Below, piece by piece: positions 1-10,073 of a DNA stretch of 64,000 bases. Source of the stretch: Hyphomonadaceae bacterium (lineage in GTDB: Bacteria; Pseudomonadota; Alphaproteobacteria; Caulobacterales; Aquidulcibacteraceae); contig JAEUMQ010000020.1 in assembly GCA_016791425.1 (NCBI GenBank), forward strand, positions 124,001 through 188,000, given 5' to 3'. A program made the translations under genes and the position numbers. Under the pieces are notes generated by a model, which did no database searches, was not told the DNA's origin, and saw only the letters and a program-made list of their open reading frames with translations. Positions within the stretch are counted from its first letter, which is position 1. Every line of letters begins with the position of its first letter.

Positions 1-443
1 GGCTCGTCTATCTCCTGGGCTACGATTTCTCGGTCGCGGTCGCCGTCGGCTTCATCGCGCTCGCGGGCCTCGCCGCCGAGTTCGGCGTCGTCATGCTGAT
101 CTATTTGAAGAACGCCCTGCAGGAGCGGATCGATCGCGGCGAAGACGTGACGCCCGCGATGATCGCCGAGGCCGTGCGTGAAGGCGCGCTGCTGCGCTTG
201 CGGCCCAAGGCGATGACGGTCGCCGTCATTCTGGCTGGCCTGTTCCCGATCCTGTGGACCGGCGGCGCCGGCGCTGAAGTGATGCGCCGCATTGCAGCGC
301 CCCTGGTCGGCGGCATGCTCACCGCGCCGCTCTTGTCTTTGTTCGTCATTCCCGCGGCCTATCTTATGATCCGGCGCCGCGAGATCGAGCGCGGCGTTTC
401 CGCCGCCGACCAAAACCGGATCGCACCACAAGAGGGAAACTGA
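1..443 (+). CDS. cusA: CusA/CzcA-family heavy-metal RND efflux pump, C-terminal fragment
   Basis: The reading frame is open from the window edge (frame 3) to a stop at 441-443, so only the last ~147 residues are present. They contain the final transmembrane helices of an inner-membrane RND transporter: the [17 protein letters not shown] stretch and the RLRPKAMTV and [18 protein letters not shown] segments are typical of the CusA/CzcA (HME-RND) family, which exports Cu(I)/Ag(I) or divalent metals through a CusCBA-type tripartite complex. The next gene, 2 nt downstream, encodes a CusF-like copper chaperone, which argues for Cu/Ag as substrate. The start and the rest of the pump lie outside the window. 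Confidence 0.9.
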   Translation, partial: LVYLLGYDFSVAVAVGFIALAGLAAEFGVVMLIYLKNALQERIDRGEDVTPAMIAEAVREGALLRLRPKAMTVAVILAGLFPILWTGGAGAEVMRRIAAPLVGGMLTAPLLSLFVIPAAYLMIRRREIERGVSAADQNRIAPQEGN

Positions 444-445
444 TC

Positions 446-793
446 ATGCTGAGACTTCTCATCGCGACCATCACGGTTTTCGCCGCCGCATGCTCTCCAC
501 CAACGCAGCAAGAACCCGCCAAAACGGACGAGAGCATGAATATGGAAACACCGGCGCCGGCTGTCGCCGGACCGATCACCGGTACGGGCACGGTCACGCA
601 AGTCGATGCGGCCGCCGGCACCGTCACCCTCAATCACGGCGCCATCCCCGCCGTGAGCTGGCCGGCGATGACGATGCAATTCACCGCCGAGAACCCCGCG
701 ATCCTGCAAGGCGTCGCCGTCGGCGACAATGTCAGCTTCGAATTGAAGAGCGCGACTGAAACGTCGATCGTCACGAGCGTTCAGAAGCAATAG
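446..793 (+). CDS. cusF: CusF-like periplasmic copper-binding lipoprotein
   Basis: A 115-residue protein. The N-terminus is a signal sequence ending in a lipobox-like AAAC at about residue 16, so it is probably a lipoprotein, unlike soluble E. coli CusF. The C-terminal half is a CusF/CusF_Ec domain: a small beta barrel with the WPAMTMQF motif, where the Trp and the two Met residues are the known Cu(I)/Ag(I) ligands of CusF. It starts 2 nt after the RND pump stop and is preceded by AGAGGG, so it is translated as part of the same operon. The likely role is handing periplasmic copper to the RND pump. A second CusF-like gene lies at 7258-7593. Confidence 0.88.
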   Translation: MLRLLIATITVFAAACSPPTQQEPAKTDESMNMETPAPAVAGPITGTGTVTQVDAAAGTVTLNHGAIPAVSWPAMTMQFTAENPAILQGVAVGDNVSFELKSATETSIVTSVQKQ

Positions 794-823
794 AGGCGCC
801 GGACGCGACGCGCACCTTGGGTC

Positions 824-1381
824 TTATTCCAAGCCCTTGAGCGCGTCGCGCAGCGCTTGTTTGGCGCGGTAGACGCGTGTTTCGACAGCCTTGGCGGTGA
901 TGCCCAGCAATGCTCCCGCTTCGGCCTGCGGCATGTCATCGAAGGCGGTGAGCAGAAGCGGTTCTTTCAATGCTTGGGGGAGGGCGGCGATCGCGGCGTC
1001 GAGCGCTGCGAGCCGTGCTTGATGCGGGCCGTCCTCAACGGGCGCAGCCGGCATTTTGTCGGCCGCTTCAATGGGGCGGGCGCCGAAGAAGAAGCGGCGC
1101 ACGTGCCGGCGGCGGCTCCAGTCCCGGCACTTGTTGAGCGCAATGCGCCGCAACCAGACTGGAAAAGACCGCCCGCGCTCGAACGAAATGAGCGCGCTCC
1201 AGCTTGCAACGAAGGTCTCCTGCACCAGGTCAAAGGATTCGTCCGCATCGCCGACATAACGGCGCACGAAGCGGTAAAGTGGGTCCTTGTGGCGCGACAT
1301 CAGCGTTGAGAACGCAGCGTTGTCGCCGCCGAGCGCTTGGGCGATCAGCGTGTCGTCATCGTCCCCGCCTTGGGCATTCAT
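824..1381 (-). CDS. ECF RNA polymerase sigma factor (CnrH-like)
   Basis: A 185-residue sigma-70 family protein with region 2 (about 25-90, DLVQETF core) and region 4 (about 125-180, LLLTAFDDMPQAEAGALLGI). Last gene of a three-gene unit in which all starts overlap the previous stop by 4 nt. Its order, putative anti-sigma, CnrX-like sensor, sigma, is that of the Cupriavidus cnrYXH nickel/cobalt signalling locus. By analogy it would be held at the membrane by the upstream CnrY-like protein and released when the periplasmic sensor binds metal, then drive nearby efflux genes. Which promoters it reads here is not visible. Confidence 0.85.
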   Translation of the reverse strand: MNAQGGDDDDTLIAQALGGDNAAFSTLMSRHKDPLYRFVRRYVGDADESFDLVQETFVASWSALISFERGRSFPVWLRRIALNKCRDWSRRRHVRRFFFGARPIEAADKMPAAPVEDGPHQARLAALDAAIAALPQALKEPLLLTAFDDMPQAEAGALLGITAKAVETRVYRAKQALRDALKGLE

Positions 1382-1815
1382 TGGTGCTCGTTTGTGAGCG
1401 CCGAGGCGACAATGGCGTCGAATTTCGTGCGCTGCTCGGCCGTCAACACGTCGCGCATGGCGAAGACGTGCTCCATGGTCGCGCTCTGAAGCTCGCCCAT
1501 CGCTGCGTGAAAGCGCTCGACTGCAGCAGTGACGCGCGGCCCGTATGCATGCTCTTCGCGCATCGCCGCTGCGAGTTCAGCGTTTGCCGCGCGCATCTCG
1601 ACTTCGAGCGTTCGCCGGCGCGTCGCGAAGTCGCGTTCTAAGACTTCGATCTGCTGATCCTGGATTTGTGTAAGATCGAGTTCGTCATGGAGAACCTCGT
1701 GCAGACTCGGGCTATGCTGCGGGGCAAAGACAAGGCGCCCAAGCCCCATGCCGGCGAGACCGGCCAGGAATGCAATGACGATGGTGACGGCGATGGCGCG
1801 CTGCGCCGGCGTCAC
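1378..1815 (-). CDS. CnrX-like periplasmic metal sensor (heavy-metal resistance family)
   Basis: A 145-residue protein with one N-terminal membrane anchor (about residues 7-29) and an all-helical periplasmic domain. It has LHEVLHDEL near residue 38 (H-x3-H) and MEHVFAMRD near residue 115 (H-x3-M), the same spacing as His42/His46 and His119/Met123 that bind Ni/Co in Cupriavidus CnrX, plus a Glu in the middle helix that could be the Glu63 equivalent. This supports a true metal sensor rather than a generic Spy/CpxP protein. It overlaps the CnrY-like gene upstream and the sigma gene downstream by 4 nt each. The metal (Ni, Co, Cu or Zn) cannot be told from sequence; the neighbours favour copper. 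Confidence 0.75.
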   Translation of the reverse strand: MTPAQRAIAVTIVIAFLAGLAGMGLGRLVFAPQHSPSLHEVLHDELDLTQIQDQQIEVLERDFATRRRTLEVEMRAANAELAAAMREEHAYGPRVTAAVERFHAAMGELQSATMEHVFAMRDVLTAEQRTKFDAIVASALTNEHQ

Positions 1816-2087
1816 GGGCTTTCTCCGAGCAAGGTTGACGGCGCTAGAGCCGCATTGGGCGAAAAGAGTTCAAACTCGGGCGAAGCTTGCGCCATGCTTG
1901 CGCCTTGGGTGAGAAGGCCAAGCGCAAGCAGCGCCGCGGCCGTGGCGCTGCGCCAACCCCACAATGTCCCGGTGGAGGGGGCCCGTTGGCGTTCGCCGAT
2001 CACCGCCCAAACGCGCGTCTCCAGCCCGTGCAAGGAATGATCGGGCGCTTGGCGCCCCAGTTCCTTCAACCAATTGTCAATGCCCAT
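1812..2087 (-). CDS. Putative CnrY-like membrane anti-sigma factor
   Basis: A 91-residue protein. The first ~45 residues are hydrophilic and would be cytoplasmic; a single hydrophobic segment (ATAAALLALGLLTQGASMA, about 48-66) crosses the membrane; the rest is a short periplasmic tail. That layout matches CnrY, whose short cytoplasmic part binds CnrH. I recognise no strong sequence motif, so the assignment rests on size, topology and position as first gene of a cnrYXH-like unit. The start is ATG at 2087 with GGTAGGT a few bases upstream. It is divergent from the DUF411 gene. Confidence 0.6.
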   Translation of the reverse strand: MGIDNWLKELGRQAPDHSLHGLETRVWAVIGERQRAPSTGTLWGWRSATAAALLALGLLTQGASMAQASPEFELFSPNAALAPSTLLGESP

Positions 2088-2212
2088 GTTCCGTGACCTA
2101 CCTTCGCAACAACCATACGCAGTCTTAGTCGGAACCCCTCAAATTCTGAACAGGCGAGGGCTGAAGCGGCGCCGCTGCGTATTATATCGGAATGAGGAGC
2201 TTGGGCCCGCGC

Positions 2213-2704
2213 ATGGAAAAACCCGTTCGCTTGCGATCGCGTCGCGCCGTGCTTGCCGGCGCTGGATCGGCTCTGCTTGCAGCGGGGCTCGCCGGTTGCA
2301 GTGAAGCAGCCGCGCGGCCTGTGCCGCTTGCCGTGCGCCGCAATCCGGGGTGCGGCTGTTGCGAGGCCTGGACCGAACAGATGCGCGCGAGCGGGCGCTT
2401 CATCGTCACCAGCCAAGACGATCCCGATCTTGCCGCGTTCAAGAGCGCGCGCGGGGTGCCGGCCGACCTTGCCTCGTGCCACACCGCGATCGTTGGCGAT
2501 TACGTTGTCGAAGGCCACGTGCCCTTGGCCGATGTCGTGCGTCTGCTTGACGAGCATCCCCAAATCGCGGGCATCGCCGTTGGCGGCATGCCGATGGGGT
2601 CGCCCGGCATGGAGCAACTCGGCGGGGGCAATGAGGCCTACGATGTGGTGGCTTTCACCGCCGGCGGTGCGCGCAGTGTGTTCTCGCATTATCCGGCGCG
2701 CTGA
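2213..2704 (+). CDS. DUF411 copper-binding lipoprotein-like protein
   Basis: A 163-residue protein (170 if the ATG at 2192 is used). I chose 2213 because AGGAG sits upstream and the RLRSRRAVLAGAGSAL Tat/lipoprotein-type signal follows directly, ending at AGC (LAGCSEA). The mature part is the DUF411 domain, with the CxCC site (NPGCGCCEAW, about residues 46-55) and the later SCHTAIVGDYVVEGHVP and GMPMGSPGME motifs. Members are periplasmic copper/silver-binding proteins found in copper resistance loci. It is divergent from the CnrYXH-like operon and 28 bp from the cueR stop. Confidence 0.85.
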   Translation: MEKPVRLRSRRAVLAGAGSALLAAGLAGCSEAAARPVPLAVRRNPGCGCCEAWTEQMRASGRFIVTSQDDPDLAAFKSARGVPADLASCHTAIVGDYVVEGHVPLADVVRLLDEHPQIAGIAVGGMPMGSPGMEQLGGGNEAYDVVAFTAGGARSVFSHYPAR

Positions 2705-2732
2705 TCGGTCAGCATTTCGCTCTAATGCGCGC

Positions 2733-3155
2733 TCAGGCGTGGGCGTGCTTACGCGCGGCTTTCTTGGCTGGCGCCGAGGCGAAGTCATCGAGAATGGGGC
2801 AGTCCGACCTTTCATCGCCATGGCAATGATCGGCGAGCGTCTTCAGCGTGCGCACCACCGCCCGCATTGCGCGCATGCGCCGCTCGAGATCTTCGATGTG
2901 CTGGGACGCAAGCTTCTTCACGTCGCGCGAGGGCCGTTTTCGATCGCGCCAGAGCGCGAGAAGGTTCGCCACTTCCTCAAGCGAGAAACCAAGATCGCGC
3001 GTGCGGCGGATGAATTGCAGCACGCTCACATCATTGGCGTCATAATCGCGATAGCCGTTGGCGCGGCGCGCCGCTTTGATGAGGCCGATCTCCTCATAAT
3101 AGCGGATCATCTTGGCCGACACGCCCGAGCGCTCCGCTGCTTCTCCAATATTCAT
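2733..3155 (-). CDS. cueR: CueR-type Cu(I)-responsive MerR regulator
   Basis: A 140-residue MerR-family activator: winged HTH at about 1-70 ([22 protein letters not shown]), a long dimerisation helix, then the metal loop with Cys111 and Cys119 (C-x7-C in [11 protein letters not shown]), the CueR spacing for Cu(I)/Ag(I), and no Cys in the ZntR Cys79 position. I start at the ATG at 3155 because family members begin with this M-N-I; a TTG at 3164 is also possible. It is divergent from copA, with a textbook CueR operator in the shared spacer. The C-terminus is rich in Lys, Arg and His. Confidence 0.93.
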   Translation of the reverse strand: MNIGEAAERSGVSAKMIRYYEEIGLIKAARRANGYRDYDANDVSVLQFIRRTRDLGFSLEEVANLLALWRDRKRPSRDVKKLASQHIEDLERRMRAMRAVVRTLKTLADHCHGDERSDCPILDDFASAPAKKAARKHAHA

Positions 3156-3185
3156 GGTCCTCAAATCACTCCGGTTTTTCGCCGC

Positions 3186-3216
3186 TTGACCTTCCCATTA
3201 TGGGAAGGATTAGGCT
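3186..3216 (+). promoter_or_regulatory. CueR-controlled copA promoter and operator
   Basis: TTGACC (-35, 3186-3191) and TAGGCT (-10, 3211-3216) are separated by 19 bp, the long spacer typical of MerR-activated promoters. The spacer holds a perfect dyad, CCTTCCCAT-T-ATGGGAAGG, at 3190-3208. From memory this is very close to the E. coli copA promoter. It points to copA at 3266. It also shows that an in-frame ATG at 3200 cannot be the copA start, because that codon lies inside the operator and upstream of the -10. Confidence 0.92.
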
Positions 3217-3265
3217 TTGCCGCAAGATCACAGCAAAGGACGCACGTCTTCGTGCGGTAAAGCTC

Positions 3266-5665
<2,400 letters not shown>

Positions 5666-5688
5666 CGATGCTCGCCGCCGCTGGGTCC

Positions 5689-6429
5689 TCACGCCGGTCC
5701 GACAGCCTGCTTCTTGCGCCGCCAGCGGAAGCGATAGGGGATGAGCGCGATGCCGGCGATGGTGGAGAGAAACGCCAGGATCGAGACGATGATGATCGGG
5801 GCGTGGTTGAAGTTCTCGTGCTCGCGATAATCCATGATGTGGAGCGACCAGAGGAAATCGTAGACGCGCCAGAGTTCGGAGCGCCGCGCTGTGACCTGAC
5901 CGGTATCGGCGCCGACATAGATGGCGAGCTTGGAGGGCTCGTCGAAGGCGATGCGCCACGCTGGAAGGGCGCCGCGATATTCCGGGCTCGTCGTGGTGAC
6001 GAAGGCGCTGGAAGCGATCGGCGCGTCGGTGGCGATGCGGGCGCGGGCGATGGCGAGCGCGCTCTCTTGGTCGAGCGGCGAGAGCTTCGCGCCGGTGCCG
6101 GCGTCGAAAAGGGCGGCGGCGCCGTCGGCGTAATCGGCCACGATTCGAGCGCCTTCGGGACGGTTCTCGATGGTGAGACGGATCGGCGCGTCGGCGCCCT
6201 CCAGCGCGGCAGGCAAGTGCGCCAAGTCGGCGGCGCTCAATTGCACGGGCGCGAGTTCGCGGAGGCGATGCTCGCTGCGGACCTTTTCGATCGGCACGAT
6301 GGTGAAGAAGAGGCCGGTCGCGATCCAGATGAAAATCTGAATGCCGACGATGAGCGCCAGCCATTTGTGCAGGAACGACGCCAGCCACGCGATACGCACG
6401 TTGTTTCCCCCATCATGCCGCGCGGCCAT
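5689..6429 (-). CDS. PepSY-domain membrane protein
   Basis: A 246-residue protein with an N-terminal helix (WLALIVGIQIFIWIATGLFF, about 23-42), a periplasmic PepSY region, the LWSLHIMDYREHENFNHA motif around 195, and a C-terminal helix followed by Arg/Lys. This is the PepSY-associated TM architecture often found next to copper and iron genes, where it may assist redox or metal handling, though its exact reaction is unknown. It is convergent with copA (23 bp between stops) and divergent from the DUF305 gene. Confidence 0.82.
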   Translation of the reverse strand: MAARHDGGNNVRIAWLASFLHKWLALIVGIQIFIWIATGLFFTIVPIEKVRSEHRLRELAPVQLSAADLAHLPAALEGADAPIRLTIENRPEGARIVADYADGAAALFDAGTGAKLSPLDQESALAIARARIATDAPIASSAFVTTTSPEYRGALPAWRIAFDEPSKLAIYVGADTGQVTARRSELWRVYDFLWSLHIMDYREHENFNHAPIIIVSILAFLSTIAGIALIPYRFRWRRKKQAVGPA

Positions 6430-6556
6430 TTAGAACCAATACGCAGCGGGCGTTCATATCCCTCATCCGCGCGCCAAGGTCTTCACATTGCCCGGCAAGC
6501 TGGAACAGGCGCAGTCTGGCGTGGTTCTAGCCGTCAACTCAAGCAGGAGCGAGGCC

Positions 6557-7045
6557 ATGACGGACCATTCCACGCATCGGGGCGGCCATCACGACATGAA
6601 GCAGGGCAAACCCTATCGGACGCTGGCGCTGATGGCGCTCTTATCTTTCGTGGCGATGTACATTCTGATGTACGCGATGGTGGACCGCGTCGAAAACGCG
6701 CTACCCAATCTCAACCAGGCCTATATGGCGGCTTTGATGGCGGCCCCGATGGTGGTGATCGAGCTCGTGCTGATGCGCCATATGTATATGAACGGGCGCG
6801 CGAACCTGGTCGCTTACGCACTGTGCGCCGTCATCGGCGTGGGCGCTTTCTTCGCCATCCGCTCTCAGACCGCGATCGGCGACGCCGAGTTTCTGCGCTC
6901 GATGGTGCCGCACCACGCCGGCGCGATTTTGATGTGCGAACAGGCGCAAGCGACCGATCCCGAGATTCACGACCTCTGCCAGCGCATCATTGCCGGACAG
7001 CAACAAGAAATCGCCCAGATGAAAGACATGCTCGCCGCACGCTGA
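6557..7045 (+). CDS. DUF305 membrane protein
   Basis: A 162-residue protein. I use ATG 6557, preceded by AGGAGCGAGG, rather than the upstream in-frame ATG at 6488. Three hydrophobic helices are followed by a DUF305 segment with SMVPHHAGAILMCEQAQ (about 114-130), whose paired His and Met are typical of this copper-locus family, then a helical end rich in Gln and Met. The N-terminus (TDHSTHRGGHHDMKQG) is His-rich. DUF305 proteins commonly accompany copper oxidases; a periplasmic copper-binding role is likely but unproven. Confidence 0.82.
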   Translation: MTDHSTHRGGHHDMKQGKPYRTLALMALLSFVAMYILMYAMVDRVENALPNLNQAYMAALMAAPMVVIELVLMRHMYMNGRANLVAYALCAVIGVGAFFAIRSQTAIGDAEFLRSMVPHHAGAILMCEQAQATDPEIHDLCQRIIAGQQQEIAQMKDMLAAR

Positions 7046-7257
7046 GGGAAAGGGCCGGTCGGCGCGTACTATCAGGGAGGGACGCGGTCCGCGCCGTCGG
7101 GCGGCCGAACCGTCCCTGCGCCGGCGCGCGGGGCAGGCGTTTCGGCGACGTCTGCGTACGCTTGGCGTCTCGCGCTGCTTTTTCACCGTCTTTGCCCGGC
7201 CGCGGCGCGGGATTGCTAACAATTTCGCGTAGACATCATCGAACCAGGAGATCGTTC

Positions 7258-7593
7258 ATGACCAAGCACCTGATCCTCGCCATGGCCGCCGCGCTCAGTT
7301 TCGGCGTCGCAGCACCGGCGTTCGCGCATGAGGGGCGCGAGCATGCCGCGCAAGCGCAAGCGCCGCAGAGCGCCGAAGGCGTTGGCGTCGTGCGCGCCAT
7401 CGATGCGCGCAACAATCGCGTCACCATTGCGCATGAGCCGATCCCGGCTTTGGGCTGGCCGTCGATGACGATGGCGTTCCCGCTGCACGCGGCCGACCTC
7501 CTGACCGGCGTCGCCGTCGGCGACCGCGTCAGCTTCACGCTGATCAATCATGATGGCCAGCCGATGGTCTCGGCGCTGCACGTGCAGCGTTAG
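7258..7593 (+). CDS. cusF: CusF-like periplasmic copper-binding protein (second copy)
   Basis: A 111-residue secreted protein. The ATG at 7258 is preceded by AGGAG and begins a clear Sec signal peptide (cleavage after AFA, about residue 22). The mature protein has a His-rich start and the CusF barrel with WPSMTMAFPL, the Trp and Met ligands for Cu(I). The same frame stays open far upstream, but that part is antisense to the PepSY gene and is not coding. It sits just before a DUF2231 gene and the multicopper oxidase. Confidence 0.9.
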   Translation: MTKHLILAMAAALSFGVAAPAFAHEGREHAAQAQAPQSAEGVGVVRAIDARNNRVTIAHEPIPALGWPSMTMAFPLHAADLLTGVAVGDRVSFTLINHDGQPMVSALHVQR

Positions 7594-7613
7594 ACGTGCG
7601 CGCGGAGGGGCGG

Positions 7614-8270
7614 ATGACAGGTCTGGCATCATGGCTGCGCCGTTTGGGCGCGGCGGGCGCGGTCTTGGCGCTGTTCGCGTTGGCGCCGGCATTCGCCCAT
7701 CAGCACGAGCCGCACGCCGCGCAGCAACATGTCGAAGCGGCGCCGGATGCAGAATCCGGCGGCGAGCCGGTCACGACCATGCCGTGGCCCACCGCGCCGG
7801 TGATGACCGCGCACGACGAGCGGCCGACGACATTCTCGGGTCGCCTGCTGCGCTGGCTCGGCGGCTGGCATCCGGCGGCGGTGCATTTTCCCATTGCGTT
7901 GTTTTTGACCGTGGCTTTGCTTGAAGCGATCGCGCGCTTGCGCCGCAAGCCCATCTACACAGCGAGCAACAAGCTCTTGCTGGCGATCGCCGCGTTGGGC
8001 GCGTTCGTGGCGGCGCCGCTCGGTTGGATCAATGCGGGCTTGCCGGCGATCGACGACGAGGCGGCGTTGACGCTGCACCGCTGGATCGGCACGGCGCTGC
8101 CGTTTTTGATGCTGCTCGTCTGGCGTTTGAAACCCGACGCCGAAGCCGCCGCGGCCGGACGCAATGGTCCTGTTTACGCCATCGCGCTGAGCGTCGTCAC
8201 TGCGGCCATCCTGGCGCAATCTTATCTCGGCGCCGAAGTGACGCACGGCGCCGGTCACATGGCGTTCTAA
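7614..8270 (+). CDS. DUF2231-like membrane protein
   Basis: A 218-residue protein. ATG 7614 is preceded at good distance by GGAGGGG; the in-frame GTG at 7596 is less likely. A signal peptide (AFALAPAFAHQHEPHAAQQH) leads into a His-rich linker and then four hydrophobic helices containing GWHPAAVHFPIALFLTVALL, the hallmark of DUF2231, and a late QSYLGAEVTHGAGHMAF end. Such proteins are found in copper clusters and may bind haem or metal through the conserved His residues. It starts 20 bp after the CusF stop, in one operon with the oxidase. Confidence 0.75.
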   Translation: MTGLASWLRRLGAAGAVLALFALAPAFAHQHEPHAAQQHVEAAPDAESGGEPVTTMPWPTAPVMTAHDERPTTFSGRLLRWLGGWHPAAVHFPIALFLTVALLEAIARLRRKPIYTASNKLLLAIAALGAFVAAPLGWINAGLPAIDDEAALTLHRWIGTALPFLMLLVWRLKPDAEAAAAGRNGPVYAIALSVVTAAILAQSYLGAEVTHGAGHMAF

Positions 8271-8285
8271 CAACGGACAGGGACA

Positions 8286-10073
8286 ATGTTTTCGCGACGC
8301 AGATTATTGCACGGCGCAGGCGCTCTCAGTGCGGGGCTTGTCGCGGCGCGCGCGCTGCCGGCCTGGGCGCAGACGCATGCGCATGGGCTTGCGCCCACGC
8401 TGCCGACGCTGCGCGGCGAAGAGATCGCGCTCAATGTCGCGCGCATGCATTTGAATGTAGACGGGCGCGCCGGCCACGCCATCGGCGTCAATGGCACGGC
8501 GCCGGCGCCGCTCATTCGGCTGCGCGAAGGCCAGAACGTGCGTCTGACGGTCAACAACGCGCTCGACGAAGAAACCTCGATCCATTGGCACGGACTTATT
8601 CTGCCATTCCAGATGGACGGCGTGCCGGGCGTCAGTTTTCCAGGCATTCGCGCCGGTGAAAGCTTCACCTACGAATTCCCGGTCCGCCAATCGGGCACGT
8701 ATTGGTATCACTCGCATTCCGGCCTGCAGGAGCAGGAGGGCCATTACGGCCCGATCGTCATCGATCCGGCGGGACATGATCCGATCGCCTATGATCGTGA
8801 ACACGTCATCGTGCTCTCCGATTTCAGCTTCCTGCACCCGCACACGATCTTCGCGCGGCTGAAGCAGGAGCCCGGCCATTTCAACATGCAGCGCGAAACC
8901 ATTCTGGGCGCGCTGAGCGGTCGCGATCCGCCGCTTGCCGACCAGATGGAATGGGCGGCGATGCGGATGGATCCGACCGACATCTCCGATGTCACCGGCT
9001 CGACGTACACCTTCCTGATCAACGGCCACGGTCCGGCCGACAATTGGACTGGGCTCTTTCAACCCGGCGAGCGGGTGCGGCTGCGTTTCATCAATGCTGC
9101 GGCGATGACGATCTTCAATGTCCGCATTCCAGGCTTGCCGTTTACAATCGTGCAAGCCGACGGCCAAAACGTGAAGCCCGTCACGGTCGATGAGTTTCAG
9201 ATCTCGGTCGCGGAAACGTACGACGTGATCGTCGAGCCGCGCGAGGATCGCGCTTTCACCCTTGTCGCCGAAGCGGTCGATCGCTCCGGCATGGGACGGG
9301 CTACGCTCGCGCCGCGTGCGGGGATGAGCGCCGACGTCCCGCCGCTGCGCGCGCGGCCGCGCGCCACCATGCGCGATATGGGCATGGACATGTCGGGGAT
9401 GACGATGGCGTGGCCGGGCGCCGAGCAATCCAGCGGCGATATGGCCGGCATGGATCATGGCAACATGGACATGGGCAACATGGACATGGGCGGCATGGAC
9501 ATGGGCGGCATGGACATGTCGATGCGCAATCCCGAAAACGCGCCGCAAGTGACGATGGGGCCGGGGGTGCAAACGATTGCGCCCATGCCGGTCGACCGCA
9601 TGGGCGAGCGCGGGCAAGGCCTCGAGGACGTTGCGCACCGCGTGCTCGTTTACACCGATCTTGAGGCGCTCGAGGCCAATCCCGACATGCGCACGCCGAC
9701 GCGGTCGCTTGAGCTCCACCTCACCGGCAACATGGAGCGCTTCATGTGGTCGTTCGACGGCGAGCGCTTCAGCGAAGTCACCGAGCCGATTCCGTTCCGG
9801 CGCGACGAGCGTGTCCGGGTGACTTTGGTCAACGATTCGATGATGGCGCACCCGATCCATCTGCACGGCCATTTCTTCGAGCTCTTGACTGGGCCCGAGG
9901 GCAAGCGCCCGCGCAAGCACACGGTCAATGTGCTGCCGGGCGGCAAAGTCACGTTCGATCTCACTGCCGATGCGCCCGGGGATTGGGCGTTTCACTGTCA
10001 CATGCTCTATCACATGCACGCCGGCATGTTTCGCGTCGTCACCGTGCGTCCGCTCGATGAGACGCGCGCATGA
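8286..10073 (+). CDS. pcoA: CopA/PcoA-family multicopper oxidase
   Basis: A 595-residue periplasmic oxidase that converts Cu(I) to less toxic Cu(II). It has a Tat signal (FSRRRLLHGAGAL) and three cupredoxin domains. Copper ligands are visible as HWHG (about 99), HSHSG, HPIHLHGHFFEL (about 521) and HCHMLYHMHAGM (about 571). Between domains 2 and 3 lies a Met-rich insert (about 365-415) built of MDMG units that probably binds extra Cu(I). The stop overlaps the copB start by 4 nt (ATGA), so the two are co-translated. Confidence 0.95.
   Translation: MFSRRRLLHGAGALSAGLVAARALPAWAQTHAHGLAPTLPTLRGEEIALNVARMHLNVDGRAGHAIGVNGTAPAPLIRLREGQNVRLTVNNALDEETSIHWHGLILPFQMDGVPGVSFPGIRAGESFTYEFPVRQSGTYWYHSHSGLQEQEGHYGPIVIDPAGHDPIAYDREHVIVLSDFSFLHPHTIFARLKQEPGHFNMQRETILGALSGRDPPLADQMEWAAMRMDPTDISDVTGSTYTFLINGHGPADNWTGLFQPGERVRLRFINAAAMTIFNVRIPGLPFTIVQADGQNVKPVTVDEFQISVAETYDVIVEPREDRAFTLVAEAVDRSGMGRATLAPRAGMSADVPPLRARPRATMRDMGMDMSGMTMAWPGAEQSSGDMAGMDHGNMDMGNMDMGGMDMGGMDMSMRNPENAPQVTMGPGVQTIAPMPVDRMGERGQGLEDVAHRVLVYTDLEALEANPDMRTPTRSLELHLTGNMERFMWSFDGERFSEVTEPIPFRRDERVRVTLVNDSMMAHPIHLHGHFFELLTGPEGKRPRKHTVNVLPGGKVTFDLTADAPGDWAFHCHMLYHMHAGMFRVVTVRPLDETRA
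9462..9518 (+). repeat. Tandem 15-bp repeat encoding the Met-rich copper loop
   Basis: Four consecutive units: two of AACATGGACATGGGC, one of GGCATGGACATGGGC and a last partial GGCATGGACATG. They encode N/G-M-D-M-G repeats inside the multicopper oxidase. The near identity at DNA level suggests recent slippage or duplication, and copy number may vary between strains. The copB gene has a related MDHSQ repeat at about 10309-10346. Confidence 0.85.

Noticed and set aside
3200..3265. Upstream ATG for copA
   Set aside because: It lies inside the CueR operator and upstream of the -10, so it cannot be in the CueR-driven transcript.
5668..7257. Long plus-strand open frame running into the second cusF
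   Set aside because: It is antisense to the PepSY gene and crosses the DUF305 gene; only the part from ATG 7258 has a signal peptide and a domain.
9462..9518. Short tandem repeats as a CRISPR array
   Set aside because: Units are 15 bp without spacers and code for Met-rich protein repeats.
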